Positions 5,324 through 5,376 of a stretch of DNA of 5,376 bases are shown here, one piece after another. Source of the DNA: Sulfurovum sp. (GTDB lineage Bacteria > Campylobacterota > Campylobacteria > Campylobacterales > Sulfurovaceae). How positions within the stretch are numbered: position 1 is the first letter of the stretch; each line of letters begins with the position of its first letter. The stretch covers positions 1-5,376 of the forward strand of contig JALSSQ010000022.1 of NCBI GenBank assembly GCA_026984165.1. Direction: 5' to 3'. The notes beneath the pieces were generated by a model. It did no database searches. It was not told where the DNA came from and worked only from the letters and a program-made list of their open reading frames with translations. Both the position numbers and the translations under genes were made by a program.

Positions 5324-5376
5324 GGTCAGGTGATTCATAATTCATTGCTTTGCAACAAATTACAAATCACCAGACC
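5324..5376. repeat. 53-bp palindrome upstream of the SycD-like gene
   Basis: Two 25-base arms (5324-5348 and 5352-5376) flank a 3-base TTT spacer. The arms match as reverse complements at 20 of 25 positions. In RNA made from the minus strand, four of the five differences become G-U wobble pairs, leaving a single U-U mismatch; in plus-strand RNA the same four become C-A mismatches. It therefore folds much better in the direction of the genes. On the minus strand it is followed by TCTCGG rather than a T-run, so it is not a standard intrinsic terminator. It begins 24 bp before the downstream start codon and may extend past the window edge. It could be a small MITE-like or REP-like repeat, the end of an upstream transcript, or a structured leader. 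Confidence 0.75.

Overview
This 5.4-kb window is an ordinary-looking chromosomal stretch in which every supported gene lies on the minus strand. The likely host is a member of the Campylobacterota (Epsilonproteobacteria). This is inferred from moderate-to-low GC, AT-rich extended -10 promoters, a MutS2 with a GVNAGGKT Walker A, and murC lying close to mutS2 as I recall for Campylobacter-type genomes. A Sulfurovum- or Sulfurimonas-like sulfur oxidiser would fit, but the genus cannot be fixed from the sequence.

In the direction of transcription (high to low coordinates) the layout is as follows. (1) A 53-bp near-perfect palindrome sits at the right edge (5324-5376). (2) A 198-residue acidic helical protein follows (5299-4703), with a TPR-like pattern recalling SycD/LcrH chaperones. 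(3) murC comes next (4660-3347), 42 bp downstream and probably co-transcribed with it. (4) A secreted or outer-membrane DUF481-type beta-barrel protein follows (3254-2460), with its own extended -10 promoter. (5) mutS2 (2377-149) has a promoter of the same design, overlapping a hairpin behind the DUF481 gene. (6) The first 25 codons of a further gene (77-1) run off the left edge; they encode a basic N-terminus and a hydrophobic segment.

MurC acts in cytoplasmic peptidoglycan precursor synthesis. The DUF481 protein is probably an outer-membrane barrel. MutS2 is an ATPase linked in its family to suppression of recombination and to ribosome-collision rescue. Nothing ties these into one pathway; the grouping looks like a conserved housekeeping neighbourhood.

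I see no mobile-element gene, CRISPR array, tRNA or rRNA, and no clear new multi-gene system. The most interesting points are the palindrome whose minus-strand RNA keeps pairing through G-U wobbles, the SycD-like protein with no visible secretion genes, a MutS2 Smr domain lacking the LDxR motif, the awkward mutS2 start, and repeated GTGATAT promoter motifs. No gene-free stretch exceeds about 100 bp.
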